Assembly: GCA_021324155.1 (NCBI GenBank)
Contig: JAJPJQ010000010.1
Location: forward strand, 1-64,000
Source: Pseudomonadota bacterium
GTDB taxonomy: Bacteria; Desulfobacterota; Binatia; UBA9968
DNA length: 64,000 nt
Direction: 5' to 3'
The translations under genes were made by a program, and so were the position numbers. This document shows, one piece after another, positions 29,069 to 37,721 of this stretch. The notes beneath the pieces are model-generated. The model did no database searches and was not told the origin of the DNA. It saw only the letters and a list, made by a program, of their open reading frames with translations. Every line of letters starts with the position of its first letter. Within the stretch, counting starts at the first letter, position 1.

Positions 29069-29376
29069 GCTTCTTCCATCGAGCACTTGAGCGGATACTC
29101 GTGCTGGCGCGCCAGGTTCTCGACCAGCGCAACCTTGGTCTCGGCGACTTCGTAGGGATAAATGCCGGCGACGCCGATGCCTTTGCGGTGGACGTGCAGC
29201 ATGATCTGGACCGCTTCCGTGTGCTCCTTGTGAAATACGTACTGCAGCACCTGCACCACGAACTCCTTGGTCGTATAATCGTCGTTGTGCAGCAGCACTT
29301 TATAAAGCGGCGGTCGCTTGAGCTTCTTCTCGGTCTCGGTGACGACCTCGTGGTCGAATTCTTCCCTTCGGCTCAT
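29065..29376 (-). CDS. clpS: ATP-dependent Clp protease adaptor ClpS
   Basis: 103 residues from ATG 29376 (MSRREEFDHEVV), with CGGAG about eight bases upstream; the frame extends to 29481 without conserved sequence. The family core is clear: YKVLLHNDDYTTKEFVVQVL, and GIYPYEVAETKV. The N-degron pocket residues (Asn-Asp in HNDD) are present. Adaptor of the ClpAP N-degron pathway. Forms a two-gene operon with clpA. Confidence 0.95.
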
Positions 29377-29468
29377 GCGCGCTCGCTCCGGACTACAACT
29401 AAAAGTAACACGCCCGTCGGAGGCGTGCAATGCGGCTTTTTCGCGCTTGCAACGTATTTTTCCTCCGG

Positions 29469-29499
29469 TTTTGGCGCCCACGGCGCAAACGCGCCAAAA
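29469..29499. other. Inverted repeat between divergent clpS and CBS genes
   Basis: TTTTGGCGC, 13-base loop, GCGCCAAAA: perfect 9-bp arms 93 bases upstream of the clpS start and 111 bases upstream of the CBS gene. Could be an operator for either promoter or a transcript hairpin. No further support. Confidence 0.35.
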
Positions 29500-29609
29500 C
29501 GATACGGCGTTTCACGGCGCACTCTTGAAGCGGCCGGTGAAAAGAGAGATATTTTATTGCGCTCTCCTAATTTTTCTCCGGAGGCGAACGCCATTCCTAC
29601 GGAGGTCTC

Positions 29610-30470
29610 ATGCTATCCAACAAGGTAGGCGAGATCATGACCCGCGACATCTTCACGGCGGATATCTCGAACAGCGTCTTCGAGGTGATGCGGTCGATGG
29701 CTGCGAAGGACGTCGGCCGCGCGGTAATCACGGAAAACGGCAACTACGTCGGCATATTCACGGAAAAAGACGTGCTCAAGCGCGTGCTAAGCCAGAATCT
29801 CGACGCCAAAGCGACGAACATCAAAAAAGTCATGACGACGCCGATCCGCTCGGTGCCGGACGACACGCACATCCTCGAGGCGCTCGGCAAAATGTACCGC
29901 TCGAAATTCCGCCACCTGCTCGTGCGCGAGCGTAAGGGTCGAATCGTCGGCATGGTCACGATGCGCCGCATTTTGGAGCTCGCGGTGGAATTGGGCGAGC
30001 GGGTCTCCGATACCCAAATCGTGGGGAAGATACTCCTGAAGCAGCCGGTGAAAATCGAGGCTTCCCAGCCGGTCCGCCAGGCGATCGATGCGATGATAAA
30101 GAGCGATACCGGCTGCGTGGCGATTACGAGCGGGGGCGAGCTCAGAGGCATCTTCACCGAGCGCGATCTGCTCAAGCGGGTCGCCGTCGCCGGGCTCGAC
30201 CCCGATCGCACGGAGATCGAGAAAGTCATGACGACCAAATTGGTGACGCTCACGACCAACGCGCCCGTCAGCCAGGTGTTAAAAGAGATGCGCAACCGCC
30301 GCTTCCGGCATATGGTCATCCTCGACGATCAAGGCAAGCTCGCCGGCACCGTATCGATGCGCGAAGCGCTCAAATACGCCAAGGCGCTCGACGTCGACGA
30401 AAGCGTGCGCAGCACGTGGAAAGAGATCGAGGAATTTTGGGAATCCGATGAGCACTATACGCCTGGGTAA
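29610..30470 (+). CDS. Protein with four CBS domains
   Basis: 286 residues, soluble. Two CBS pairs: the first at about 7-130 (VGEIMTRDIFTADISNSVFE, IKKVMTTPIRSVPDDTHILE), the second at about 137-265 (ILLKQPVKIEASQPVRQA, IEKVMTTKLVTLTTNAPVSQ). CBS pairs bind adenine nucleotides; stand-alone proteins of this sort usually sense energy charge and act on a partner. ATG 29610 follows GGAGG at four bases. It precedes the 2-oxoacid oxidoreductase genes by 82 bases and may share their transcript. Confidence 0.88.
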   Translation: MLSNKVGEIMTRDIFTADISNSVFEVMRSMAAKDVGRAVITENGNYVGIFTEKDVLKRVLSQNLDAKATNIKKVMTTPIRSVPDDTHILEALGKMYRSKFRHLLVRERKGRIVGMVTMRRILELAVELGERVSDTQIVGKILLKQPVKIEASQPVRQAIDAMIKSDTGCVAITSGGELRGIFTERDLLKRVAVAGLDPDRTEIEKVMTTKLVTLTTNAPVSQVLKEMRNRRFRHMVILDDQGKLAGTVSMREALKYAKALDVDESVRSTWKEIEEFWESDEHYTPG

Positions 30471-30552
30471 ACCTGACCGTTTTGTTGTTTTTTGGGTCGA
30501 TTCCTGGTAGGTTAATTATCTTAAGGAGGAGAGGTAAGTTCGCGTCAAGATT

Positions 30553-32409
30553 ATGGAAACACCCTTAATCAACGATCTTAGTATATCTATCGCGACGGAA
30601 AACGGCACGGGCAGCGCCTCCGCCAATAACATCCTGTTCAAGGCTATCTTCAAGATGGGCATCCCGTGCTCGTCGAAAAACATGTTTCCGTCGAACATTC
30701 AGGGGCTCCCGACTTGGTACCAGATCCGGGCCTCGGCCGACGGCTACATGGCGCGTAAGGACGTGATCGACTGCATCGTCATGTTCAACGACGTGACCGC
30801 GGCGAAAGATATCCACCGGGTGAGGGACGGCGGCATCATTATCTACGACGATTCCACGCCGCTGTCGCCGACTTTGAAGCGCGACGGCGTCACATTTTTC
30901 GGCGTCCCCGCCAACAAGCTGATCCAGAAAATCGTTCCGGCCTCGCCGCTGCGCATCAAACAGCGAAACATGGTCTATGTGGGAGCGCTCGCCGCGCTCT
31001 TCGGCATCGACATGGAGACGATTAAGTCGGTCCTTCAGGACACCTTCGGCAGAAAGCCCGCGGTCATCGAATCGAACTTCGTCTGCATCGAGGCGGGCTA
31101 CAAACACTTCAAAGAAAAAGGCTACACGCAGAACATCGCGATGCTGCAGCCGATCCCGAACGGCAATAAGGGCAAGATCATCACCGAAGGCAATACCGCC
31201 TGCGCGCTCGGCGCAATCTACGGCGGCGCGACGGTGGTCGCCTGGTACCCGATTACGCCGTCGAGCTCGCTCGCGGAAGCGATCGAGCACTACATGCCGC
31301 GCTTGAGAAAGAGCAACGGCAACGCGCCTTACGCGATCGTCCAGGCGGAGGACGAGATCGCGGCGGTCAGCATGATCGTGGGCGCCGGCTGGGCCGGCGC
31401 GCGGGCGATGACCTCGACTTCGGGCCCGGGTCTCTCGCTCATGAACGAGGCGATCGGCCTCGCGTACTTCGCCGAGATCCCGTGCGTATTTTACATCATC
31501 CAACGCGGCGGCCCTTCGACCGGCCTGCCGACCCGCACGCAGCAAGCCGACATCCAGCTCATGTATTACTCCTCCCACGGCGACACCAAGCACATCATCC
31601 TGATTCCCCACGACATGAAATCCTGTTTCGACCTCTCGCGAAAGAGCTTCGACTTCGCCGATCGGTTCCAGACACCCGTTTTCGTCATGATGGATCTCGA
31701 CCTCGGTATGAATCTCTGGTCGTCGGACCCGCTCGAGCTCAAGAAAGAGCCGTTCGACCGCGGGAAGCTATTGTCCGCGGCCGACCTCGAGCAGTGGGAG
31801 AAGCAGGGCAAGAAATTCCGCCGCTACTTCGACCAGGACGGCGACGGCATTCCTTACAGAACGATCCCGGGCAACCCGAACCGCAAGGCTTCGTATTTCG
31901 CGCGCGGCTCGGGCCACGACGCCGACGCAAAGTATTCCGAAGACGAAAAAGACTATAAGGAGACGCTCGACCGGCTGAGAAAGAAATTCGAGACTTCGCG
32001 CAAGTTCGTGCCGAAGCCGATCGTCGAGCAGCAGGACGGCGTCAAGACCGGCGTCATCTGCTTCGGCTCGAGCTACGAGCCGGTGCGCGAGGCGCGCGAC
32101 CGGCTGAAGGCGGCGGGCTTGAAAACCAATCATTTACTGCTGAGAGCGCTGCCGCTCACCGAGGAAACGCGCAAATTCGTCGCGGCGCACGACGTGGTCT
32201 ATCTCGTCGAGCAGAACCGCGACGGGCAGATGGCATCGATCTTCAAAGACGAGTGGCCGGACCTCGCGACGAAAATCGTCAGCGTGCTCGTCTACGACGG
32301 CCTTCCGGTGACGACGCTGGAGGTCGTGCGCCAGATCCGGCGGCATCACGATGGAGAGACCCAAGAGGAAACGCAATGGCAGAACAAAAAATTAATCGCG
32401 TCAGTCTAA
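30553..32409 (+). CDS. 2-oxoacid:ferredoxin oxidoreductase, fused gamma-alpha subunit
   Basis: 618 residues. The N-terminal gamma domain (about 1-190; ATENGTGSASANNILFKAIF, SSKNMFPSNIQGLPTWYQIR) is fused to the alpha pyrimidine-binding TPP domain (TEGNTACALGAIYGGATVVA, TSTSGPGLSLMNEAIGLAYF) and a C-terminal domain (GVICFGSSYEP). This is the two-subunit KorAB/OFOR arrangement that converts a 2-oxoacid and CoA to acyl-CoA and CO2 with ferredoxin as electron acceptor. AAGGAGG is 25 bases before the ATG, too far to serve it, so the start rests on conservation. Overlaps the beta gene by 34 bases. Confidence 0.9.
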   Translation: METPLINDLSISIATENGTGSASANNILFKAIFKMGIPCSSKNMFPSNIQGLPTWYQIRASADGYMARKDVIDCIVMFNDVTAAKDIHRVRDGGIIIYDDSTPLSPTLKRDGVTFFGVPANKLIQKIVPASPLRIKQRNMVYVGALAALFGIDMETIKSVLQDTFGRKPAVIESNFVCIEAGYKHFKEKGYTQNIAMLQPIPNGNKGKIITEGNTACALGAIYGGATVVAWYPITPSSSLAEAIEHYMPRLRKSNGNAPYAIVQAEDEIAAVSMIVGAGWAGARAMTSTSGPGLSLMNEAIGLAYFAEIPCVFYIIQRGGPSTGLPTRTQQADIQLMYYSSHGDTKHIILIPHDMKSCFDLSRKSFDFADRFQTPVFVMMDLDLGMNLWSSDPLELKKEPFDRGKLLSAADLEQWEKQGKKFRRYFDQDGDGIPYRTIPGNPNRKASYFARGSGHDADAKYSEDEKDYKETLDRLRKKFETSRKFVPKPIVEQQDGVKTGVICFGSSYEPVREARDRLKAAGLKTNHLLLRALPLTEETRKFVAAHDVVYLVEQNRDGQMASIFKDEWPDLATKIVSVLVYDGLPVTTLEVVRQIRRHHDGETQEETQWQNKKLIASV

Positions 32410-33404
32410 CCGAGAAAGATTACGAGGGCGCGCCCTCGACGATGTGCCGCGGCTGCGGCCACGACGCGATCTCGGCGTCGGTCATGCGCGCGTTCTACGA
32501 CAGCAGCGTCGACCCGCGGAAAGTCATCAAGCTCTCCGGCATCGGCTGCTCGTCGAAGACCCCGGCCTATTTTCTGAGCCAGTCCTTCGGCTTCAACGCC
32601 GTCCACGGCCGCATGTCGGCCGTGGCGACCGGCGCGAATGTCGCGAACCACACGCTGATACCGATCGGCGTCTCCGGCGACGGCGACACCGCGGCGATCG
32701 GGCTCGGCAATTTTTGCCACATGATGCGGCGTAATGTGAACATTACCTACATCGTCGAGAACAACGGCGTCTACGGCCTGACCAAGGGCCAGTTCTCCGC
32801 GACGGCCGACAAAGGCAGCGTGATGAAGGGCGGCAAGATCAACGAGATGCCGGCGCTCGATCTCGCGGAGCTCGCGATCGTGCTCGGCGCGACCTACGTC
32901 GCGCGGAGCTTCTCCGGCGACAGAAAACAACTCGCGCCCCTCATCGAAGGCGCGCTGGCCCACAAGGGCAGCGCGATCCTCGACGTCATCAGCCCGTGCG
33001 TGACCTTCAACAATCATGAAGGCTCGACCAAGAGTTTGAAGTACGTGAAGGAGCATCTCGATCCGATCCATGACGTGGATTTCATCCCGTCGTACGAGAA
33101 CATCGAGGCGGACTACAAGCCCGGCACCGACCACATGGTGACCATGCACGACGGCTCGCGCATCCTGCTGCACAAATTGCACGAAGATTACGATCCCACG
33201 AACCGCATGCAGGCGATGCAGATGATCCACGCCTCGGTAGCGGAGGGAAAGTTCCTCACCGGCCTGATCTACTACGATCCCAACCGGCCGGACTTCGCCG
33301 CCGAGCTAGGATTGGGCGACACGCCGCTCGCGGAGCTGGGACAGGACATCCTCCAGCCGCCGCCCGAGGCGCTCGAGCGCATCAACGCGGACTTGATGAA
33401 ATAA
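32376..33404 (+). CDS. 2-oxoacid:ferredoxin oxidoreductase, beta subunit
   Basis: 342 residues from ATG 32376 (MAEQKINRVSLTEKDYEG); GAGG seven bases upstream. TPP-binding subunit: CRGCGHD (Cys24, Cys27, first ligands of a 4Fe-4S cluster), ISGD-type TPP motif as GVSGDGDTAAIGLGNF with ENNGVYGLTKGQ, and a third conserved Cys in ISPCVTFNNHEG, which marks the KorB type. Partner of the gene upstream. Pyruvate or 2-oxoglutarate could be the substrate. Terminator follows directly. Confidence 0.92.
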   Translation: MAEQKINRVSLTEKDYEGAPSTMCRGCGHDAISASVMRAFYDSSVDPRKVIKLSGIGCSSKTPAYFLSQSFGFNAVHGRMSAVATGANVANHTLIPIGVSGDGDTAAIGLGNFCHMMRRNVNITYIVENNGVYGLTKGQFSATADKGSVMKGGKINEMPALDLAELAIVLGATYVARSFSGDRKQLAPLIEGALAHKGSAILDVISPCVTFNNHEGSTKSLKYVKEHLDPIHDVDFIPSYENIEADYKPGTDHMVTMHDGSRILLHKLHEDYDPTNRMQAMQMIHASVAEGKFLTGLIYYDPNRPDFAAELGLGDTPLAELGQDILQPPPEALERINADLMK

Positions 33405-33425
33405 TAAAAAATCTGACGCGTAATA

Positions 33426-33466
33426 AAAAAGGCGCCGGCCGCGTCATCCGCAGCCGGCGCCTTTTT
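33426..33466 (+). terminator. Rho-independent terminator of the oxidoreductase operon
   Basis: AAAAAGGCGCCGGC, 13-base loop, GCCGGCGCCTTTTT: perfect 14-bp stem with T-run, 21 bases after the beta-subunit stop. Symmetrical A/T flanks let it serve the convergent isochorismatase gene (stop at 33487) as well. Confidence 0.9.
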
Positions 33467-33486
33467 GCGTTAAGAGAATTTTTAAT

Positions 33487-34137
33487 TTAAATTCCCGCCG
33501 CTTTTTTCTGCCCCAAGCCTTCCCAGGTTTGCATGATCTCCGTCGAATCGGCGACGAGGCCGAAGTGCCGTCGAATGTTATCCAGCGTCCCTTCGTGGGA
33601 TTTCTCGTCGTACGCCGCGGAGCAGTCGCCGACCATCGTCACGTAGTAGTCGTACATGTAGGCGTCGCGCGCCGTCGTCTCGACGCAGACGTTCGTCGCG
33701 ATGCCGCCGACCATCACGCTCTCGATGCCGCGCGCCTTCAAGACGGTGTTTAGATCGGTGTTGATGAACGCGCTGTAGCGGTGCTTGTTGACGATCCGCT
33801 CGCTCGGCAGCGGCTCGATGCCGTCGTAGAACTCCGCCCCCCAAGTGCCTTCGCGGCAGCTGTTGAGCGCTTTCTGCTGCGACTTGCGATATATCCAGCT
33901 CGGCGTGTCGGTCCAGGGACCGTGGAGCGTCTGGATATAGATGATCGTAAGCCCGACGCGCCGCCCGGCCTCGATGAATTTCACCAGCCGCGGCACCATC
34001 GCCTGCGATGCGGTCATGTCCTCGCCGCGGAGCGCCGCGGCGCCCTTCGAGCTCGCGAAATCGTTCTGCACGTCGACGACGATGAGCGCCGACCAGCGCG
34101 GGTCCCAGCGCTCCTGCGGAGTTTTTAACACCATCAT
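33487..34137 (-). CDS. Isochorismatase-family cysteine hydrolase
   Basis: 216 residues from ATG 34137, with AAAGGAG six bases upstream. Catalytic triad of the family: Asp22 (VVDVQNDF), Lys118 (NKHRYSAF), Cys151 (ATNVCVETTARDA), with the cis-peptide GGIATNVC. Most members cleave amides or ureido groups (nicotinamide, N-carbamoyl compounds, biuret) rather than isochorismate; the WGAEFYDGIEPLP and KSQQKALN stretches are those of the N-carbamoylsarcosine amidase/ureidoacrylate branch. Monocistronic. Confidence 0.9.
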   Translation of the reverse strand: MMVLKTPQERWDPRWSALIVVDVQNDFASSKGAAALRGEDMTASQAMVPRLVKFIEAGRRVGLTIIYIQTLHGPWTDTPSWIYRKSQQKALNSCREGTWGAEFYDGIEPLPSERIVNKHRYSAFINTDLNTVLKARGIESVMVGGIATNVCVETTARDAYMYDYYVTMVGDCSAAYDEKSHEGTLDNIRRHFGLVADSTEIMQTWEGLGQKKAAGI

Positions 34138-34179
34138 GGTTTGCTCCTTTCCGGCCGAAACCAACCTGCTTTAAAAAAT

Positions 34180-34256
34180 CCAGGAGTCAGAAGCCAGGCC
34201 AGAAGCTTCGGAGGAATTTGTCCCAAACTTCTGAATTCTGGCTTCTGTATTCTACT
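34180..34256. repeat. Heptad-repeat hairpin array A
   Basis: Left arm in 7-base steps CCAGGAG, TCAGAAG, CCAGGCC; right arm TTCTGAA, TTCTGGC, TTCTGTA, TTCTACT. The right-arm units are reverse complements of the left-arm type (xxCAGAA/TTCTGxx), so the whole can fold as an imperfect hairpin. Fills the 125-bp gap between the isochorismatase start and the molybdopterin-binding protein stop. Confidence 0.65.
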
Positions 34257-34262
34257 TTTTTA

Positions 34263-35252
34263 TCAGTGATCGTGCTTTTTCTGCAAGCCGCCTTCGCCCA
34301 TCGCGACAATGTCGTGGCGCTCGATCTTCTCGCCTGCGAGCAGCCGCGGCAGGAGCACGTCGAAGGCGGTGAACGGGTCGTGCATGACGCAGCCCGAGAG
34401 GCCGAGCACCGGCGTATCGCCCAAATAGGCCATCAGGAACATCGACCCGGGCAATACAGGAAATCCGTGCGAGACGACGTCGGCGCCGCTCTGGCGGATG
34501 CCCTCCGGCGTCTTGTCGTCCGGATCGACCGACATGCCGCCGCTCACGAGAATGAGATCCGCGCCGGCCTTCTTGGCGTCTTTGATGTAGCCGGAGATCG
34601 CCGACGGATCGTCGGGCGCGAGCTTCACGTCTTCGAGCTCCGTCCCCATGTTGGCGAGCTTCTGCCGCACGACGGGGCCGAACCCATCCTTGATTCGGCC
34701 GGTATAGACTTCGCTGCCGGTGACGATCAGGCGGACGCGCCGCGGCGGGATCGGAGCGATCGTCACGATCGGCTTGTCTTTGGCGATCGCCTCGGCTTTT
34801 TTCACGAGCTCTTCTTTGACGAAGACGGGAATCGTGCGCGTGCCGGCGATGACGTCGCCCTTTTTCACGTAGCGGTCACCCGGCAGCGTCGCGAGCATGA
34901 GGTCGCCGAGGGCGTTGAATTCATAGAGACGCTCGGCGTCGATCTTGAGCAGTCCGGCTGTCTCGGCGATGAGATTCACGCGCCCTTCGACCGGCTCGGT
35001 GAGCCGGATATTCGGACCCGCGGCCGCGCGCGCGAGACGCTTGGCCGCGTCTTCCTCGTGCAGCTCACCGGGCTCGAGCTCCATGACGTAGATATTCGCC
35101 TTGCCGACGTCGAGCAGCTTCGAGACGTCCTCCTCGCGGATAATGTGGCCGCGGCGGAACGCCGGGCCTTTGTGTTTGCCCGGCACGATCTCGGTGATGT
35201 CGTGCGCGAGCGGCAGGCCGACGGCTTTTTCTACGGGGATGACTTTGAGCAT
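34263..35252 (-). CDS. Molybdopterin-binding (MoCF/MogA-MoeA-like) protein
   Basis: 329 residues. The N-terminal 150 residues resemble the early part of MoeA (VEKAVGLPLAHDITEIVPG, GPAFRRGHIIREEDV). The second half is a MoCF_biosynth domain (RRVRLIVTGSEVYTGRIKDG, LILVSGGMSVDPDDKTPEGI, PVLPGSMFLMAYLGDTPVLGL, GCVMHDPFTAFD). It lacks the C-terminal domain IV of true MoeA. In this family such proteins bind molybdopterin and may help insert metal for a particular molybdoenzyme. C-terminus His-rich (KKHDH). MoaA is 11 kb away. Monocistronic. Confidence 0.82.
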   Translation of the reverse strand: MLKVIPVEKAVGLPLAHDITEIVPGKHKGPAFRRGHIIREEDVSKLLDVGKANIYVMELEPGELHEEDAAKRLARAAAGPNIRLTEPVEGRVNLIAETAGLLKIDAERLYEFNALGDLMLATLPGDRYVKKGDVIAGTRTIPVFVKEELVKKAEAIAKDKPIVTIAPIPPRRVRLIVTGSEVYTGRIKDGFGPVVRQKLANMGTELEDVKLAPDDPSAISGYIKDAKKAGADLILVSGGMSVDPDDKTPEGIRQSGADVVSHGFPVLPGSMFLMAYLGDTPVLGLSGCVMHDPFTAFDVLLPRLLAGEKIERHDIVAMGEGGLQKKHDH

Positions 35253-35269
35253 GGTGTAGGTCCGAAAAA

Positions 35270-35565
35270 TTTATATCTCTCTTTTTTTCCTATTTCCACC
35301 GGCCGCGGCGATCCGTTATAGGTCGTCTGCATGCGCCAATGAGAACACGAAAGTGAGCCCGGCCGTGAAGACCACGGAGGAGCGGCGCCGTCGATGCCCC
35401 TGCGCAAGCCGGCATCCAGGAATAAGTTCCGCCAGGACGCCTTCCAAACCGCGCCGAAAAGACCGGAGCTCTCGCCGCGCGATGGCTGACATTTCACCGT
35501 TGATCTCCGCGACCAGCCTGAGCCGGGGGTGGAGCGGCCATTCGCCGATAAAACCCCAATCGAGA
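35270..35565 (-). pseudogene. Decayed 3' fragment of an outer-membrane beta-barrel gene
   Basis: The 342-bp gap before the beta-propeller gene is not empty. On the minus strand, one frame reads WGFIGEWPLHPRLRLVAEIN, a second frame continues SGLFGAVWKASWRNLFLDA and GLRRGIDGAAPPW, and the first frame resumes FTAGLTFVFSLAHADDL before a stop. Joined, these give the closing strands of a porin-like or phenol-pathway-type outer-membrane transporter. Two frameshifts and loss of the 5' end make it a pseudogene. Confidence 0.6.
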
Positions 35566-35594
35566 GAAGGCGAGGGGAAGAAGCCGCCGGCGCT

Positions 35595-36591
35595 TCACGG
35601 CTGCGCTTCATATACGCGCACCTCGGCTCTTTGGTCGCCGCGCTGCGGCACGGCAAGATAGAGACGATTCACCTCGGGCACGAATAAAGCCGTGCGAGCG
35701 CCCGCCGCGGTCGGAATCTTCGCGACCGGTTCATAATGATGGGCGTCTCTTTGCTGAAAAATACCTATCGAGCCTTCGCCTCCCGAGACGTAAACCCGCC
35801 GGCGCGCGCTATCGTAGAATATGTCGTCGGCGTCTCCGGGGCTATCGAGGCTAGCGACGACTTTTCCGGTTTGAATATCGAAAACGGAAAGCTTCGCCGG
35901 CTTGCGAAAGCCGACGAACAGCCGGTGATGCTCTTCATCGAGCGCCATGGGAAAATTATCCCGCGCTTCAACGGGCCACGAGGCGACAACGGCCAGCTTC
36001 GTCCGGTTGACGACGGCGATCTTCCGCGCGGTCGGTATGTTCACGAAAATGCGCGGGCCGTTCTTTTCCAATTGAAACGATTCCGGGTGACCGTCGAGCT
36101 TGATATCGCCGACGCGCTCGCCGCTGGCCGCATCGACGACGCCGAGCGCCGTCGCCGTACCCGACGTACACGCGGCCGGCCGCCGCGTCGTAGCGCACGT
36201 TGTCGGCGTCATCGGAAAATTTGACGCTTTTCATGCGCTTGAGCGAAGCGCCGTCGAAAACATCGCAAGCGCCGCCTTTGGCATTGGCGACGAAAAGCCG
36301 GTTCGATTCGGGGATGAAGCCGACGCCCTGCGGCTCGCGCACTCCGGTGATCGTATGGTCGCGGTTGCCTGTCTTGAGGTCTATGACCTCGACCGTATTG
36401 TTGCCCAGCGCGGCGACGAAAAGCCGCCGACCTTTGAGGTCGACCGCGAAGTGATCGATGCGGCCTTCAACGTTGGGCAACGGGATGGCGTGTACGAAGC
36501 GCAGCGGCGCCGTTTCTTGGGCTTTGATATTTCCTGTAAGCGTCGTTGCCATGAGCAAAACTAGACTCAAACAAAAGATGCACCGCAACAT
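35595..36591 (-). pseudogene. Secreted YVTN-type beta-propeller protein, frameshifted
   Basis: Two overlapping minus-strand frames form one gene. The first (from ATG 36591) has a signal peptide (CLSLVLLMATTLTGNIKA) and propeller blades RRLFVAALGNNTVEVIDLKT and NRLFVANAKGGACDVFDG; it leaves frame after GRVYVGYGDG. The second frame continues at once with LGVVDAASGERVGDIKLDGH, HRLFVGFRKPAKLSVFDIQ and RRRVYVSGGEGSIGIF to the stop at 35595. The break is near 36145 and fits loss of two bases from a GCGC run. About 330 residues if repaired, normal for the family. Real mutation or assembly error cannot be told apart here. Confidence 0.8.
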
Positions 36592-36602
36592 GAAAAATCC
36601 CT

Positions 36603-37712
36603 TTAAACCGTTTCACGGCGATCCGAAAAACGTTTTTGCCGCGCCGCCTGCGCCTGAGCGATCGCCGCTTCGACGACGCGAGGCACGGCGGATTTGGGAT
36701 AGGGCGCAACGCTGCTGACGTTGATTTCGCAGAGCACGTAGGTGTCTTCACCGCCGGCGGCCTTCGGACCGAACAGGAAATCGCAATCCCAAAGGATCGG
36801 CAGACTCTCCGTCTCGATATCTAAGAGGCGCTGCGCGGCAGGCAGCCATTCTTGTTCGAGCTTGCGTTTAAGCGCCTGGCCTTCGGGCAGCGACGGCGGA
36901 CGGTACAAACGCGGGCCTGGTTCGGGCGCCTCCGCCGCGCCAGGAGGCGCGGGATAAAGCGCATTGATCGCCTGAAGTCCAAATCCCACGACGCGATCAT
37001 GAACAAGATAGCAGCGTACCGTGCCTTCGGGGAGCCGCTCCTGATATTCCTGATCGATCATCCGGCCGTTGCCGAAGAAATACGGCTCGCAGCGGCGATA
37101 GAATTCGCCGAGCGGCATTTGCTGCTCGATGCAGCCGCGCTTGGCGTGCCGGACAGAAACGATGGTTTCGAGCCGCGGCGTTTTCTCGCGGCGGCGGCCG
37201 TCGCTATTCGCCGGCAATTGGACTTTCCATACGCCGTCGCCGCCATTGCCGCGATATTGCTTGAGCACTCGCGCCTTGCCCGCCGCGAGCCGCGGCGGCA
37301 GCTCTTGCATCATTTGATTCATGCTGCGGTAGAGGTGCGTGTCGCAGCCCCAGCCGAGATCGCGCGTGCAAAAGAGAACTTCTTTGGTGCCCAATTTGAC
37401 AATGACCTCGGGATGCGCGCTCACAAAAATGCCGGCGGCGGTGACGTCGCGCAGCATGGAATCGAGAACGGATCTGTCCCGCCCGTCTTCAATTATGGGA
37501 TTCGCCCATACAAGGACGCCGTCGACGCGGATTAATTGTTCGCGGACCTCGTCGCAAAAATCGTCGTGATAGATCGCCGGTTCGACGTGGATCCTTTTGG
37601 CGGCAAAGGCGGCGAAGAGATCCGCGAAACGGCTGTTCGCGGCCGTCGCATTCTTCCTCGCCTGGCGATCGCCGGGGGAAAGAATCGCCAAGCGCGGGGG
37701 ATTATCTCGCAT
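36603..37712 (-). CDS. ATP-grasp-fold protein, Cj0069-like
   Basis: 369 residues, no signal. N-terminus binds as in ATP-grasp ligases (RLAILSPGDRQARKNATAAN; HVEPAIYHDD), with VLKQYRGNGGDGVWKVQL as the nucleotide-lysine loop and WDCDFLFG followed by YVLCEINVSSVAPYP as the metal-binding D-x-E-x-N pattern. Length and motifs match the Cj0069 family, whose reaction is not known. 11 bases upstream of the broken propeller gene's start and 10 bases after the DUF1259 gene, so part of the same transcript. Confidence 0.75.
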   Translation of the reverse strand: MRDNPPRLAILSPGDRQARKNATAANSRFADLFAAFAAKRIHVEPAIYHDDFCDEVREQLIRVDGVLVWANPIIEDGRDRSVLDSMLRDVTAAGIFVSAHPEVIVKLGTKEVLFCTRDLGWGCDTHLYRSMNQMMQELPPRLAAGKARVLKQYRGNGGDGVWKVQLPANSDGRRREKTPRLETIVSVRHAKRGCIEQQMPLGEFYRRCEPYFFGNGRMIDQEYQERLPEGTVRCYLVHDRVVGFGLQAINALYPAPPGAAEAPEPGPRLYRPPSLPEGQALKRKLEQEWLPAAQRLLDIETESLPILWDCDFLFGPKAAGGEDTYVLCEINVSSVAPYPKSAVPRVVEAAIAQAQAARQKRFSDRRETV

Positions 37713-37721
37713 CGAACCTGC

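Noticed and set aside
30471-30552. Possible tRNA-like GGTCGATTCC before the oxidoreductase gene
   Set aside because: No acceptor or anticodon stems can be built around it.
34218-35321. 367-residue open frame opposite the molybdopterin-binding gene
   Set aside because: Antisense shadow; composition (His, Arg, Asp heavy) is that of reversed codons.
35231-35656. 141-residue minus-strand frame as a separate gene
   Set aside because: Only its central part is meaningful, as one piece of the decayed outer-membrane protein; it overlaps genes on both sides.
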